Positions 33,170-41,902 of a stretch of DNA of 64,000 nucleotides are shown here, piece after piece. The notes beneath the pieces were generated by a model. That model made no database searches and was not told the DNA's origin. It saw nothing but the letters and a program-made list of their open reading frames with translations. Positions within the stretch are counted from its first letter, which is position 1. Each line of letters begins with the position of its first letter. A program made the position numbers and the translations under genes. The DNA is from CAJBNH01 sp964447285 (lineage in GTDB: Bacteria; Myxococcota_A; UBA9042): positions 1 to 64,000 of the forward strand of contig CAYURO010000011.1 in the NCBI GenBank assembly GCA_964447285.1. The letters are read 5' to 3'.

Positions 33170-34869
33170 GAAGTCTCTCCCAGCCGCAGAGATGTCGGTG
33201 TCGGCTCGGGAAGGGTCACGATGGCGTCGCCCAGCACGATCAAGTGGTGGATCGCCCGGGACGCGCCCACGTAATACAGCTGCCTGGCCCGCTCAGGCGC
33301 GTACCCATCCAGCTCGGTCAGGATCACGACCGGCGCTTCCATGCCCTTGAACGAATAGACGCCGCGCACCCGGATGCAGCCGGGCTCGTCTTGCGCCGTC
33401 AGGCGGAACGGGGAGATCTGGTTGCCGAGCGTCATGACCTTGGACCTGGCAGGCGACCGGCCGACCAAGATCACCACGTCGTCGGGTCGAACGCCGCCCT
33501 CGTGGCAGATGCGGTCCAACACGCGCTTCAACGCCCTCGGCAAGTTCGGGCGCAGCGGCACGAATTCGACTGGAGCCCCGGGCGGCGAAATGCAGCGCAC
33601 GCCCCGCAGCCTCGGTTGGACCTCGACCATGTGGTCGTGGATGTGGCGGGTGTTGCGCCAGTTGGTCTGCAGCTCGATGGCGTGCTCAGCTCCCTCGACC
33701 GGCGCAGCGTCTGGTCGCAGTCGCTGGGCATCGTCGAAGAACAGGTAGCGGATCGACCGGCCCGGGTCCGTGCACAGCGCCTCAAGCGCCTGCCACCACA
33801 GCGCGAGGAAGTCCTGCGCCTCGTCGACCACGATGGCGTCGTATTGCAGCCCGCGTTCCGCTGCGGCGTCGATCAGGTGTTGGGCAAGGTCGGCGTTGAA
33901 CCAGCGGTCGGCACCCTCGCGGTCGGTCGGCTTCTCGACGCCCTTTGTCCGCAGATCCGCGATCTCGTAGCACAACTCGTGAAAGTGCAGCGCCTTGACG
34001 TTCGGCACGTCGGCCATGGCATCGCGCAGGTGATGTCCCAACGCCTTGTTGTAGCAGGTCAACAGCACGTTCATGCCTTGGGCCGCCAGCTGCCTCGCCT
34101 TGTGCATGGCCAGCAGCGTCTTGCCCGTGCCGGCGGGCCCGTAGACCGCGACCCGCCGCACGCGACCCAGCATGTCCAGCACTTCCATCTGGTGTTCGCT
34201 CAGGGCCACCAGCTGCGCCTGCTCGTCGATGATCCGCTGCCGCAGCAGCACCTTGGCCTCGCGCGGCGCCAGGAACAGGTCCTCAAACGCCCGCCACCAC
34301 CACCGCGACGGCGCGTTGCCGATCGACGGGTACCGCCGTCCCCATGCAGCCAGCAGTTGCTCCACGGCTTGCGGAAAGTGGTCTCGCGCACTCAGGTCCA
34401 GCGTCAGCTCCGAAGGCGCGTGGGGGGCGAATCCCCGCGTGGGAGCATGAATGTCCGGAAACACGACACCGTGGCCGTGTATGGGGCGCGAGGGCGTCGC
34501 GTGGGGGCTCTCGTCCAGCTTGGCCATCAGCACGTGCATCGACTGCTCGGACTGGCGATAGGGGTCGCGCACCGGGTGCACCGCGCCCGCCCCGTCGGTG
34601 CTGGTCCAGCGGTCGGTGCTGGGGTCGTAACGGATGCCGCCGCCCTTGACCTCAAGGACCAGCAGCCCGTGTTCGGCGTGAGCGACCAGAAAATCAGCCT
34701 CGCCGTCGCGCAGGGGCTCATTCGGTCGGCTGCGTCCCACCCACTTGGCGGCGTGCACCACGATCCAGTCGGGACCCAAGCCGCGCCGGAGTTGGTCGTA
34801 GACCCATGCCTCGCTGCGGGGGCAGTCGCTTCCTCCGCGGGGTCCGTTTGCAGGAATCATGCGTGCCAT
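33166..34869 (-). CDS. NERD-domain UvrD-like superfamily 1 helicase
   Basis: 567 residues; start ATG 34869 with AAGG upstream (ATG 34860 is an alternative). Residues ~15-115 form a NERD nuclease-related domain: DGEADF (55-60) and LEVKGGG (72-78) supply the PD-(D/E)xK-like D, E, K. The helicase has Walker A GPAGTGKT (244-251), Walker B VVDEAQDF (347-354) and a C-terminal UvrD-type GVYSFKGMEAPVVIL / YVGASRA segment. NERD-UvrD proteins occur widely, including in defence and DNA-repair contexts. It leads an operon with a HEAT lipoprotein and the MurC- and MurD-like genes. Confidence 0.9.
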   Translation of the reverse strand: MARMIPANGPRGGSDCPRSEAWVYDQLRRGLGPDWIVVHAAKWVGRSRPNEPLRDGEADFLVAHAEHGLLVLEVKGGGIRYDPSTDRWTSTDGAGAVHPVRDPYRQSEQSMHVLMAKLDESPHATPSRPIHGHGVVFPDIHAPTRGFAPHAPSELTLDLSARDHFPQAVEQLLAAWGRRYPSIGNAPSRWWWRAFEDLFLAPREAKVLLRQRIIDEQAQLVALSEHQMEVLDMLGRVRRVAVYGPAGTGKTLLAMHKARQLAAQGMNVLLTCYNKALGHHLRDAMADVPNVKALHFHELCYEIADLRTKGVEKPTDREGADRWFNADLAQHLIDAAAERGLQYDAIVVDEAQDFLALWWQALEALCTDPGRSIRYLFFDDAQRLRPDAAPVEGAEHAIELQTNWRNTRHIHDHMVEVQPRLRGVRCISPPGAPVEFVPLRPNLPRALKRVLDRICHEGGVRPDDVVILVGRSPARSKVMTLGNQISPFRLTAQDEPGCIRVRGVYSFKGMEAPVVILTELDGYAPERARQLYYVGASRAIHHLIVLGDAIVTLPEPTPTSLRLGETS

Positions 34870-34914
34870 CAAAGCCTTGCCTGGAGCCGAAAACCGGGTG
34901 CGCGGCAACCGGAA

Positions 34915-34943
34915 AGGATAGCCCGCTCTGCCGGATCCGTCGA
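34915..34943 (-). promoter_or_regulatory. Promoter for the helicase-mur operon
   Basis: On the minus strand TCGACG, 17-nt spacer, TATCCT. The -10 lies 46 bp upstream of ATG 34869. A four-of-six -35 with consensus spacing; no better signal lies in this 189-bp gap. Confidence 0.5.
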
Positions 34944-35014
34944 GGCGCACCCCAAGGACCACCGCCGCAGAGGACGCCACCGGCCAAGGCGTGTCACCTC
35001 AGCGAAAATCTTGG

Positions 35015-35029
35015 AATTGTAGGGCAATT
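35015..35029. other. AT-rich inverted repeat AATTG-N5-CAATT
   Basis: AATTG, TAGGG, CAATT within an AT-rich patch that stands out from its surroundings, 30 bp downstream of the kelch-like lipoprotein stop and followed on the minus strand by a TTTT. Could be a weak terminator or an operator for the helicase operon; the evidence does not decide. Confidence 0.35.
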
Positions 35030-35058
35030 ATCTGGTTCGCGCCGAGCTCAGTCGGTCG

Positions 35059-36891
35059 CTACGGTACGGGCGGGCAGAAGACCTCGACGCGGTTCTGTGG
35101 CTGCACAAAGCCGTTCGGCAGGGCGAAGCCGCCAGCCAGCAGGACACAGCCGCCCAAGGGACCCTTGCCGGTGATGCGCGCCGCGCCTGCCCCGAAACGG
35201 CCGACATTCAACGGAATCCGCCCCTTGGCCTGACCGTCCGTGCCGAACCACACCGCGTCATCGACCGTCTTCAGGTTGGGGCCGATGCCGCCGATCAGCA
35301 GCGCTGAGCCATCCGCAAGGCTGACCGTCGTGGCGAGCAGGCGTTTGCCGCCGTCCTGTCCCGCAAACGCGCCCAACTCTGCCGCGGCCATGACCAGCGA
35401 CGGTGCTGCGCCGCCCTGCCAGGTCAGGAGCATCGGGGCCAAGTCGCCGCCGCCCGTGATCTCGTTGTCTTCCAGGTACAACCGTCGGGTCGAGGCGCCA
35501 AGCAGCAGGAACTTCTGGCCTCCCAGCGGCAGAATCTGGCCGCCGTGCAGGGTCGCTGGGGCCGCGCCGGTTGTGACAACGGGCAGGAAAACGTTCGTGT
35601 CGCCGTCGTAGACCTCCGCAAGCGGTGCCACGGCGGCCTGGCGCGTGCCACCGATGACCAACAGTCGCTTGCATGAACCGCCCACGGTCTCAACGCAGCC
35701 GACGGCGGCACGGGCGCGGGCCACGGCCAGCGTGGGGCCGGACGCGGCCGGGCAGACGACCTTGCTGGCTTCGATGGCGCAGAGCATGGACGTGTTGACG
35801 CGAGGGTCGAGGGCCACCGATGCGGGCACCTTGGCGCCACCTGCGATCAGCAGGCGATCGCCGGCGGTCGTGCGGACCTTGCCGATGACAGGAAACGCAA
35901 GCGGTGACTCGATCGTTGCCGCCAGGGTTGTCGCGGCGCTGCCCTTGAGGTCCCAGCGGGTCACTGCGCTCGACACCGGGCACTTGCCCGCAGGGTCGGC
36001 GCACTCGGCGGCATCCAAGCCTGTCGTCAGGGACTTGCCGGCCACGAGGTCCAGCTTGGCGCGGGTCGTGCCGCCGACCAAGGCGAATGCGGCGGTCGTC
36101 AGCGTGGTGGACTCTGCAAGACCCACGGCGGCCGTGTTCTTTGCCAAACGGGACTGGAACAGGCCGACGCTGGGATCAAAAACCTCGACCAAGTCGACGG
36201 TGGCCGACCAGCGGTTGTCGATCAGCGTGTTCAGCCCGCCGACGATGGCGATGCGGCCGTCGTCCAGCGACGTGACGACGGGGAAGCCGCGGCGACCATA
36301 GCCGTTCAGCGGGAACAGGTGATCGACCTCGCAAATCGAGGACTTGGAGCACGTCGCGTTCGGATGGATGCCCTTGCAGTCCAAGTCGGTCGCGCAATTC
36401 TTCAGTCCGGCAGCGGTGGCAAGCGAAGCAGGCGTGGTGGCGAGGCTGGAGAACGCGCCCAGTTGATACGGCTGCAAGTAGTACGGGCTGGAAGCGACGG
36501 AATCGCCCGAGCCCGCCTTGACCGTGATGCCGCCGCGGTAGGCGCGGTAGCGGAGCTTGGTGCAGGCTGAATCCTCGTACAACTCGACGAGCAGCGAGTA
36601 GGTGGTGTCGGACTTCAGGTTTGAGATCACGAGCTTGTTGCGGCTCTCGGAATAGCCTTGGCAGTTGGCGGGCACGAAGCTGGCCGTCGCCGCAAGGTCC
36701 TTCAAGGGGCCGTCGTAGATCTTGACCGTCAGCTTGGTCGCGCCGGGGAACGCCCCGGTCAGCGCGAACGCCACGGTGCCGTAGCCCTGCTCGCTGCAGC
36801 CGCCGTCGGCGCACTTGTCGGCGGTCGAGCATCCTGCGACCAGCAGGAGCGCCAGCACAGTCGTCAGGGTCGTCGCGGTGAAGGCTCGCAT
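35059..36891 (-). CDS. Kelch-like lipoprotein
   Basis: 610 residues. Lipobox LLVAGC (Cys21). The first ~180 residues hold Ig-like sequence and a cysteine cluster (NCATDLDCKGIHPNATCSKSSIC) that resembles EGF/notch-like short disulfide segments in myxobacterial surface proteins. The remainder repeats a pattern of the type RIAIVGGLNT, RLLIAGGAKV, LLVIGGTRQ, ALLIGGIGP, with GG before or after hydrophobic strands: kelch-type propeller blades. Probably a surface protein or secreted-status display protein. It begins 18 bp after the PEGA gene stop, so the two share a transcript. Confidence 0.75.
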   Translation of the reverse strand: MRAFTATTLTTVLALLLVAGCSTADKCADGGCSEQGYGTVAFALTGAFPGATKLTVKIYDGPLKDLAATASFVPANCQGYSESRNKLVISNLKSDTTYSLLVELYEDSACTKLRYRAYRGGITVKAGSGDSVASSPYYLQPYQLGAFSSLATTPASLATAAGLKNCATDLDCKGIHPNATCSKSSICEVDHLFPLNGYGRRGFPVVTSLDDGRIAIVGGLNTLIDNRWSATVDLVEVFDPSVGLFQSRLAKNTAAVGLAESTTLTTAAFALVGGTTRAKLDLVAGKSLTTGLDAAECADPAGKCPVSSAVTRWDLKGSAATTLAATIESPLAFPVIGKVRTTAGDRLLIAGGAKVPASVALDPRVNTSMLCAIEASKVVCPAASGPTLAVARARAAVGCVETVGGSCKRLLVIGGTRQAAVAPLAEVYDGDTNVFLPVVTTGAAPATLHGGQILPLGGQKFLLLGASTRRLYLEDNEITGGGDLAPMLLTWQGGAAPSLVMAAAELGAFAGQDGGKRLLATTVSLADGSALLIGGIGPNLKTVDDAVWFGTDGQAKGRIPLNVGRFGAGAARITGKGPLGGCVLLAGGFALPNGFVQPQNRVEVFCPPVP

Positions 36892-36909
36892 GCGCTTCCC
36901 CTTGCTCAG

Positions 36910-37956
36910 CTAGTTGCCGGACGCGCCGCCGAAGACGGGGTCCTTGTGGGCGTCGTTTTGGTCCATCGAGAAGGCGGCCGTGCCCGTGGGCGCACTGTCC
37001 GTTTGGGACGTGGCAAGCCCCACACCTACAGCCGCACCGACCACGACGACGCCCAAGGCGGTCCAGAACCACCACTGGCGCGTGATCGAGTCACCGCCTT
37101 CGTCGTCTGCTTCAGCAGGCTGTGGGGCGAGCGGAGCCATCGGCTTGGGAGCCTGAGTCGCCTCAGCAAGCTGCTCGAGCATCACCGACTGCATCACGGT
37201 CTCGCCGGCACGCGCCACGACGCGGCCCGACCACTCTCGGTAGCCCGATCGCACCACGCGAACCGTGTGCGGACCGGCCGTCACCGACACCTTCAGCCCG
37301 CTGACCGACGTTCGGCCCGCCAGCTTCTCGTCCACATAGACCAGCGCGACGCCGCCGCCGAACAGCAGCACGTGCAAAGTCCCCGGTTGCTCAGAGGTGG
37401 TCTCGACCGCAGGCTCAGATGCACCGAGGACCGCAGTCAGCGCCTTGGTCACCGCGGCACCGGGCTTGTCGGGATTCTCGAGCGGCTGCTGTGTGGTCTG
37501 CACGACCTTCGAGGTCGCCACGTCGATGAGACGCAGGCCCAGGGCAAGCGTGCCTGCGGGCGTCTTGACGACCTCGCTGTAGAGGACCAGCTGCGCGCCT
37601 TCCTTGCGGCCGATGCGTGTCAGGCAGTCGGTGCCCGCCTCGGTACACTCGAACTCGAACATCTGCTCGACGAGATCCGCGCCCGAAATCTGCGCGTCGA
37701 AGCGCTTGTACCGCAGGGTCTGGGAATGGATTTCCTTGGTCAGCCCGCTGCGCGCGGAGTCGGCCATTGCGGCACTCTCGGCCCGCAGCACCAACACTTT
37801 CTGGCGCACGGCGGCGGGATCGCCAGGCACGGCGGGCAGGGCTGTCGGCTGGGCCGACACTGACGCAGCAGGCAAGACGCCCATCATTCCGGCGAGGAAC
37901 GTGGCCACAAGACGAACGACAACTCTTCGACTGGACTGGAAAGTCGAGGGATGCAA
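36910..37956 (-). CDS. PEGA-domain protein with C-terminal transmembrane helix
   Basis: 348 residues. Signal peptide-like N-terminus (about residues 12-36, ending VSAQ). Residues ~40-190 carry a CsgG-like or peptidase-related region of mixed alpha/beta type. The PEGA domain (about 195-265) shows GVALVYVDEKLAGRTSVSGLKV and GPHTVRVVRSGYREW. Then a Pro/Ala linker, a transmembrane helix (ITRQWWFWTALGVVVVGAAVGVG, about 298-320) and a short tail. Common plan in Myxococcota; role unknown. A strong promoter lies upstream. Confidence 0.8.
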   Translation of the reverse strand: MHPSTFQSSRRVVVRLVATFLAGMMGVLPAASVSAQPTALPAVPGDPAAVRQKVLVLRAESAAMADSARSGLTKEIHSQTLRYKRFDAQISGADLVEQMFEFECTEAGTDCLTRIGRKEGAQLVLYSEVVKTPAGTLALGLRLIDVATSKVVQTTQQPLENPDKPGAAVTKALTAVLGASEPAVETTSEQPGTLHVLLFGGGVALVYVDEKLAGRTSVSGLKVSVTAGPHTVRVVRSGYREWSGRVVARAGETVMQSVMLEQLAEATQAPKPMAPLAPQPAEADDEGGDSITRQWWFWTALGVVVVGAAVGVGLATSQTDSAPTGTAAFSMDQNDAHKDPVFGGASGN

Positions 37957-37986
37957 AGCGGCCTCCTCAGGCTGACGCCAAGAAGA

Positions 37987-38016
37987 ATGCTAGGGTTGGC
38001 CTTCACGTGGTGTCAA
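37987..38016 (-). promoter_or_regulatory. Promoter for the PEGA-kelch pair
   Basis: On the minus strand TTGACA (complement of 38011-38016), 18-nt spacer, TAGCAT (complement of 37987-37992). Transcript start near 37980, followed by AGGAGG ahead of ATG 37956. Confidence 0.75.
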
Positions 38017-38182
38017 CCGCCGAACGCGCAAGCTGAATGCCTTTTGGATTCCCGGACACGTCACACCTGTCAGCGGCCGGTCGCGGTTTCCGGCATTCCC
38101 GCACGGAGTTGCCCGCAGAGGCCTTGAATCATGCGGAATCAAACCGTTCCTCATCGGGCCGCGCAGTCGCCGATCGTGTTCC

Positions 38183-38212
38183 GTGACAGGCCCGCGCACC
38201 TCGGTGTAGAGT
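38183..38212 (+). promoter_or_regulatory. Promoter for the 38266 gene
   Basis: GTGACA (38183-38188), 18-nt spacer, TAGAGT (38207-38212). Start of transcription would be near 38220, 46 bases before ATG 38266, which has GGAGG upstream. Confidence 0.65.
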
Positions 38213-38265
38213 CCCCGGTCGGTCAAGCCAGCTGAACGACGACGGCAAGGCGAAGCGGAGGACCC

Positions 38266-40044
38266 ATGACACAACGCGTGGACTATTCGGTGTTCCCCGG
38301 AGTGCGAGAAGACGCCTACGTCGCGACGATCAACAAGGTCATCGGTCACATTCGCCGGTCGCAACTCAATGCGCGAGAATTTCGCGAGTGGATGAAGGAC
38401 GAGGGGCTGTGGAACAAGGACGAGGCGCCCCACCTGCTGTCGTTCGTGGATATCCACACCGAGGGCCAAGTCCATCTGGGGCCTTTTGCGGAGCGCTTCT
38501 TTGCCGCGCCCGACGAGGACGTGGCCCGCGAGCTTCTGTACAAGCGGTTGGTCGACGAGAACACGCTGCTGGCGAAATACGCACTCGAAGCCTTGGATAC
38601 CGACGGCGGTGGTCGGCTGCACTCGACGTATGAGCTGCACCGGATGCTTACCAGCTACGTGTATCCCGGCAAGCAGGTCGGCCTCGTTCAGTTCCAGAAC
38701 TGGATCAAGTGGATCGTCGCGTCGGGGCGCGTCAAGCTGATCGGCATTCGCTGGGGACTCACCGATCTCGGCAAGCAGGCTGTGCCGCGGTTGCGGGCCA
38801 TCGACGCGGACGAGTTCCTCGAGGACGAAGCTGCCGACGCTGCTGCCCCCCAAGTCCCTGCTGCTGCTGCAGTACAGGCGCCTCCGCCTCCCCCTGCGGC
38901 TCCGGTTGCGGCTCCCGCCCCTGTGCCCGCCACGAAGGCCAAGGCCTCCAAGGCGCCCGCGTCGCAAGCCGACGACCCCGACTCCGAGGACTTTCTGGAC
39001 CTGCCGCCTGAGTCCGAGCCCATCGACGAGTCGGTGTTCACCAAGTACGAGCATCAGTTTGACGAAGTGCCTCCGGCGTCTGCGGTTCCAGAGGCCGCTC
39101 CTCGTCCGGGCACCAAGCGCCCAGCCCCGGCTCCGGCGGCCACGGTCGCGACGGCGGCAGCGGAGGCTCCGGCCCCTGTCATCCGTCAGCCTCGCCACAC
39201 AACGGCGCCCGGCACTGTCGCGCGCCAGATGCAGACCGAGGCCGCGTGCACAGGCCAACCTCTGGACGTGGGGGATGTCGTCGCCGCCCTGCGCAACTAC
39301 GCACGCGGTAACGGCATTGTTGGCGGCGGGTCTCTATTGCTCGCCCATGGCCTCGAGTCGCGCATGGCCCAAAGCGAGGCAGCCCGTCACCTGCTGCTGG
39401 CAAGTCTGCTCGCCCGGCTGTACGCGGCCCGCCCTGATGGGTCGCTGGCCGACCTGCTGGTCGAACGCGTAGGCGGTCTGGGTCCCGTGGCCGTGCTGCT
39501 GGACCGCCCGGAGGCGCTGGCGGAGGTCATCGTGCGCTGGGGCCTGGCGCAGGGCGACCCGTCGTCCACGGCGCTGCGCTCGGCGTTGCTCGAGACCGTG
39601 CTGGGCGGGCGCGCGCTGAAGGCCCAGGCCGACCTGCCGACCGCCCTGGCCGAGGCGCCTTCCAGCGAGGTGTTGCTGGGGATGCTGGGGCAGGGCCTGA
39701 TGCGCGCCGCGCCGCTGCCCGCCCACTTCTGGCTGGTGCGAGAGATGGTGCGTGCGGGTCTGTGGACACGGCCGTCTGCATCGGAGATCGCGTTCGTTCC
39801 CAGCCGTCCCGTGCGTCTGATGGCGTATCGATTGCGCTTGATTGACAGTCACTTTGCGCAAGGGGCCGCCATGATGCTGCAGGTGGCCCGTCGCCTGTGC
39901 ACCCTCTTGCCGCCGGGTTCCGTCGAAGCGATGGCGTTCGACGCCTTGGCGCCGTCTGACCACCTGCGCTTCGACTGCGTGCGCGTGCCGATCTGCCAGC
40001 AGCCGTGCGGGTTGGCGCCGGTCCACGGCGAACAAGCGGTGTAA
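38266..40044 (+). CDS. Two-domain cytoplasmic protein of unknown function
   Basis: 592 residues, no signal peptide. Residues 1-185 form a mixed helical region with winged-helix look (LVQFQNWIKWIVASGRVKLIGIRWGLTDLGK). Residues ~190-330 are a low-complexity Ala/Pro/acidic linker. Residues ~335-590 are a second, mostly helical domain (VVAALRNYARGNGIVGGGSLLLAHGL, ARHLLLASLLARLYA). I do not recognise either. Codon use and a strong upstream promoter support expression. It lies upstream of rho but a separate rho promoter is likely. Confidence 0.65.
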   Translation: MTQRVDYSVFPGVREDAYVATINKVIGHIRRSQLNAREFREWMKDEGLWNKDEAPHLLSFVDIHTEGQVHLGPFAERFFAAPDEDVARELLYKRLVDENTLLAKYALEALDTDGGGRLHSTYELHRMLTSYVYPGKQVGLVQFQNWIKWIVASGRVKLIGIRWGLTDLGKQAVPRLRAIDADEFLEDEAADAAAPQVPAAAAVQAPPPPPAAPVAAPAPVPATKAKASKAPASQADDPDSEDFLDLPPESEPIDESVFTKYEHQFDEVPPASAVPEAAPRPGTKRPAPAPAATVATAAAEAPAPVIRQPRHTTAPGTVARQMQTEAACTGQPLDVGDVVAALRNYARGNGIVGGGSLLLAHGLESRMAQSEAARHLLLASLLARLYAARPDGSLADLLVERVGGLGPVAVLLDRPEALAEVIVRWGLAQGDPSSTALRSALLETVLGGRALKAQADLPTALAEAPSSEVLLGMLGQGLMRAAPLPAHFWLVREMVRAGLWTRPSASEIAFVPSRPVRLMAYRLRLIDSHFAQGAAMMLQVARRLCTLLPPGSVEAMAFDALAPSDHLRFDCVRVPICQQPCGLAPVHGEQAV

Positions 40045-40084
40045 CCTCCCCGGTCAAAGGGGTTCCCATGCCGCGATCGGCGTC

Positions 40085-40112
40085 TTGACTCCGCCGCTTG
40101 GACCGGTAAACT
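40085..40112 (+). promoter_or_regulatory. Distal promoter candidate for rho
   Basis: TTGACT (40085-40090), 16-nt spacer, TAAACT (40107-40112). Good hexamers; it would give a leader of nearly 480 nt. Confidence 0.5.
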
Positions 40113-40342
40113 CCGCGCGCTTCCGTCTGCTGCGACTTCGGCGTCTCGTGTTCTCCTGCCGGCGCCTAATCGGGACCGCGCGTTCCTGCGCCGGTCGAAC
40201 CGGTTTCTCCGAATCCGCTGCCGCCAAGCAACAATCTGCCCGCGTTCTCTCCGCCCGTTCCCGCCCCTGCCAGACACTCTGATTCCCCTATCGATTTCAC
40301 ATGCATCCAAGGCACTGCTGCTTTGGAGTTCACGCACGGGTC

Positions 40343-40371
40343 TTGACGACCGCACAGGTTCACTCTAGCGT
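40343..40371 (+). promoter_or_regulatory. Proximal promoter candidate for rho
   Basis: TTGACG (40343-40348), 17-nt spacer, TAGCGT (40366-40371). It fits the TTGAC/TAG-type promoters seen elsewhere and would give a leader of about 220 nt containing the C-rich tract. Confidence 0.55.
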
Positions 40372-40599
40372 GCTTGCCACCTCAGATGTTCATCCGATTC
40401 GCTCCGTGGGTTCGCGCCGACACCGGCAGAACTCTGCAAGTGGCTCGCGGCCCCGATTCCGTGTCGGGGAAAGCGCGCCAAGAACCCATCGATGATGCCC
40501 CCCGTCCGTTCTCCTTCCCGCCGCGTCACGGCACTTCCGCCGCGCCGCACCCTCCGCCCGCCCGCCTCCTCCCGACGCCCCCCGTCCCCCAGGTGAAGT

Positions 40600-41847
40600 A
40601 TGAATCTAAATGATCTCAAGCATATGAAAATGGCCGAACTCGTCACGCTCGCCAATGAGCTGGGCATCGAGGACGCCGCAAGCCTGCACCGCCAGGACCT
40701 GATCTTTGCCCTGCTGCAGGCGCAGACCAGTCGCGAGGGCGCGATCTACTCGGAGGGCGTGGTCCAAGTGCTGCCGGACGGCTACGGCTTCCTGCGCTCC
40801 CCCGACTACAACTATTTCCCGGGTTCCGACGACATCTACGTGTCGCCCTCGCAGATCCGCCGCTTTGGCCTGCGCAACGGCGACACGGTGTCCGGCGAGA
40901 TCCGTCCCCCCAAGGAGGGCGAGCGCTACTTCGCGCTGCTCAAGGTCGACGAGATCAACTTCGAGGACCCCGAGCGGGCGCGCCACAAGATCCTGTTCGA
41001 CAACCTGACGCCGCTGTACCCGACCGAGCGCCTGCGCTTGGAATACACGCCCAAGAGCTACACGACCCGCGTCGTCGACTTGCTCTGCCCCCAGGGCAAG
41101 GGCCAGCGCACGCTGATCGTCGCCCCGCCGCGCACCGGCAAGACCGTGCTGCTGCAGGAGATCGCGCACGCGGTCGCCGCCAACCACAAGGAGGTCTACC
41201 TCATCGTGCTGCTCATCGACGAGCGCCCCGAGGAAGTGACCGACATGCAGCGCACCGTGCAGGGCGAGGTCGTCAGCTCGACGTTCGACGAGCCCGCCAG
41301 CCGCCACGTGCAGGTCGCCGAGATGGTGATCGAAAAGGCCAAGCGTCTGGTCGAGCATGGCCGTGACGTGGTGATTCTGCTCGACTCGATCACGCGTTTG
41401 GCGCGCGCCTACAACACGGTCGTGCCGCCCTCCGGCAAGATCCTGTCCGGCGGCGTCGACTCCAACGCGTTGCACAAGCCCAAGCGCTTCTTCGGCGCGG
41501 CACGCAACATCGAGGAAGGCGGCTCGCTGACGATCATCGGCACCGCGCTGATCGACACCGGCAGCCGCATGGACGAGGTGATCTTCGAAGAGTTCAAGGG
41601 CACCGGCAACTGCGAGATCCACTTGGACCGCAAGCTGATGGAGAAGCGCATCTACCCGTGCCTCGACATCAACAAGTCCGGAACCCGCAAGGAAGACCTG
41701 CTGTTCGACGAGCGCACGCTGAACCGGGTGTGGCTGCTGCGCCAGCTGCTGCATCCGCTGAACGTCATCGACTCGATGGAGTTCCTGCTCGACAAGGTCC
41801 GCAAGTACGAGACCAACCAGCAGTTCCTGGACGGCATGAACCAGTAG
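40600..41847 (+). CDS. rho: Transcription termination factor Rho
   Basis: 415 residues, standard length. N-terminal helical Rho_N region is followed by the RNA-binding cold-shock-like fold (GVVQVLPDGYGFLRSPDYNY). The ATP loop is APPRTGKT (175-182), where E. coli has APPKAGKT. Further on LLIDERPEEVTDM, the Q-loop region around HGRDVVILLDSITRLARAYN and the R-loop SGTRKEDLL are conserved. Rho is the hexameric RNA-DNA helicase for factor-dependent termination. AGGTGAAGT precedes the ATG. The long C-rich leader suggests it controls its own expression. Confidence 0.98.
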   Translation: MNLNDLKHMKMAELVTLANELGIEDAASLHRQDLIFALLQAQTSREGAIYSEGVVQVLPDGYGFLRSPDYNYFPGSDDIYVSPSQIRRFGLRNGDTVSGEIRPPKEGERYFALLKVDEINFEDPERARHKILFDNLTPLYPTERLRLEYTPKSYTTRVVDLLCPQGKGQRTLIVAPPRTGKTVLLQEIAHAVAANHKEVYLIVLLIDERPEEVTDMQRTVQGEVVSSTFDEPASRHVQVAEMVIEKAKRLVEHGRDVVILLDSITRLARAYNTVVPPSGKILSGGVDSNALHKPKRFFGAARNIEEGGSLTIIGTALIDTGSRMDEVIFEEFKGTGNCEIHLDRKLMEKRIYPCLDINKSGTRKEDLLFDERTLNRVWLLRQLLHPLNVIDSMEFLLDKVRKYETNQQFLDGMNQ

Positions 41848-41902
41848 CCGCTCGGTCCGCCTTGGTTCGTCTTCGTCCATCCATCCTGACAAGGGGTTCG
41901 CC

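Larger units (their letters stand above)
37957..38265. other. Divergent intergenic region, 309 bp
   Basis: Between the PEGA gene (minus) and an unknown gene (plus). It contains one good promoter per direction, at 37987-38016 (minus) and 38183-38212 (plus). The interval 38017-38182 holds no gene-like frame or structured element I can support. Confidence 0.6.
40045..40599 (+). other. 555-bp leader/intergenic region before rho
   Basis: No protein-coding gene. Two sigma-70-like promoters are visible (40085-40112 and 40343-40371). The last ~90 nt before rho (40501-40590) contain 56 C and only 17 G by my count, with little secondary structure: the composition of a Rho-utilisation site. A seven-codon ATG frame at 40068-40088 is probably chance. 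The region resembles the E. coli rho leader in being long and subject to possible autoregulation. Confidence 0.6.

Noticed and set aside
33244..35022. 592-codon plus-strand frame opposite the helicase
   Set aside because: Antisense to Walker A/B helicase; Arg/Gln/Val-rich, no motif.
40068..40088. Seven-codon leader peptide with AAGGGG upstream
   Set aside because: Too short and overlapping a promoter; no run of regulatory codons. Probably chance.
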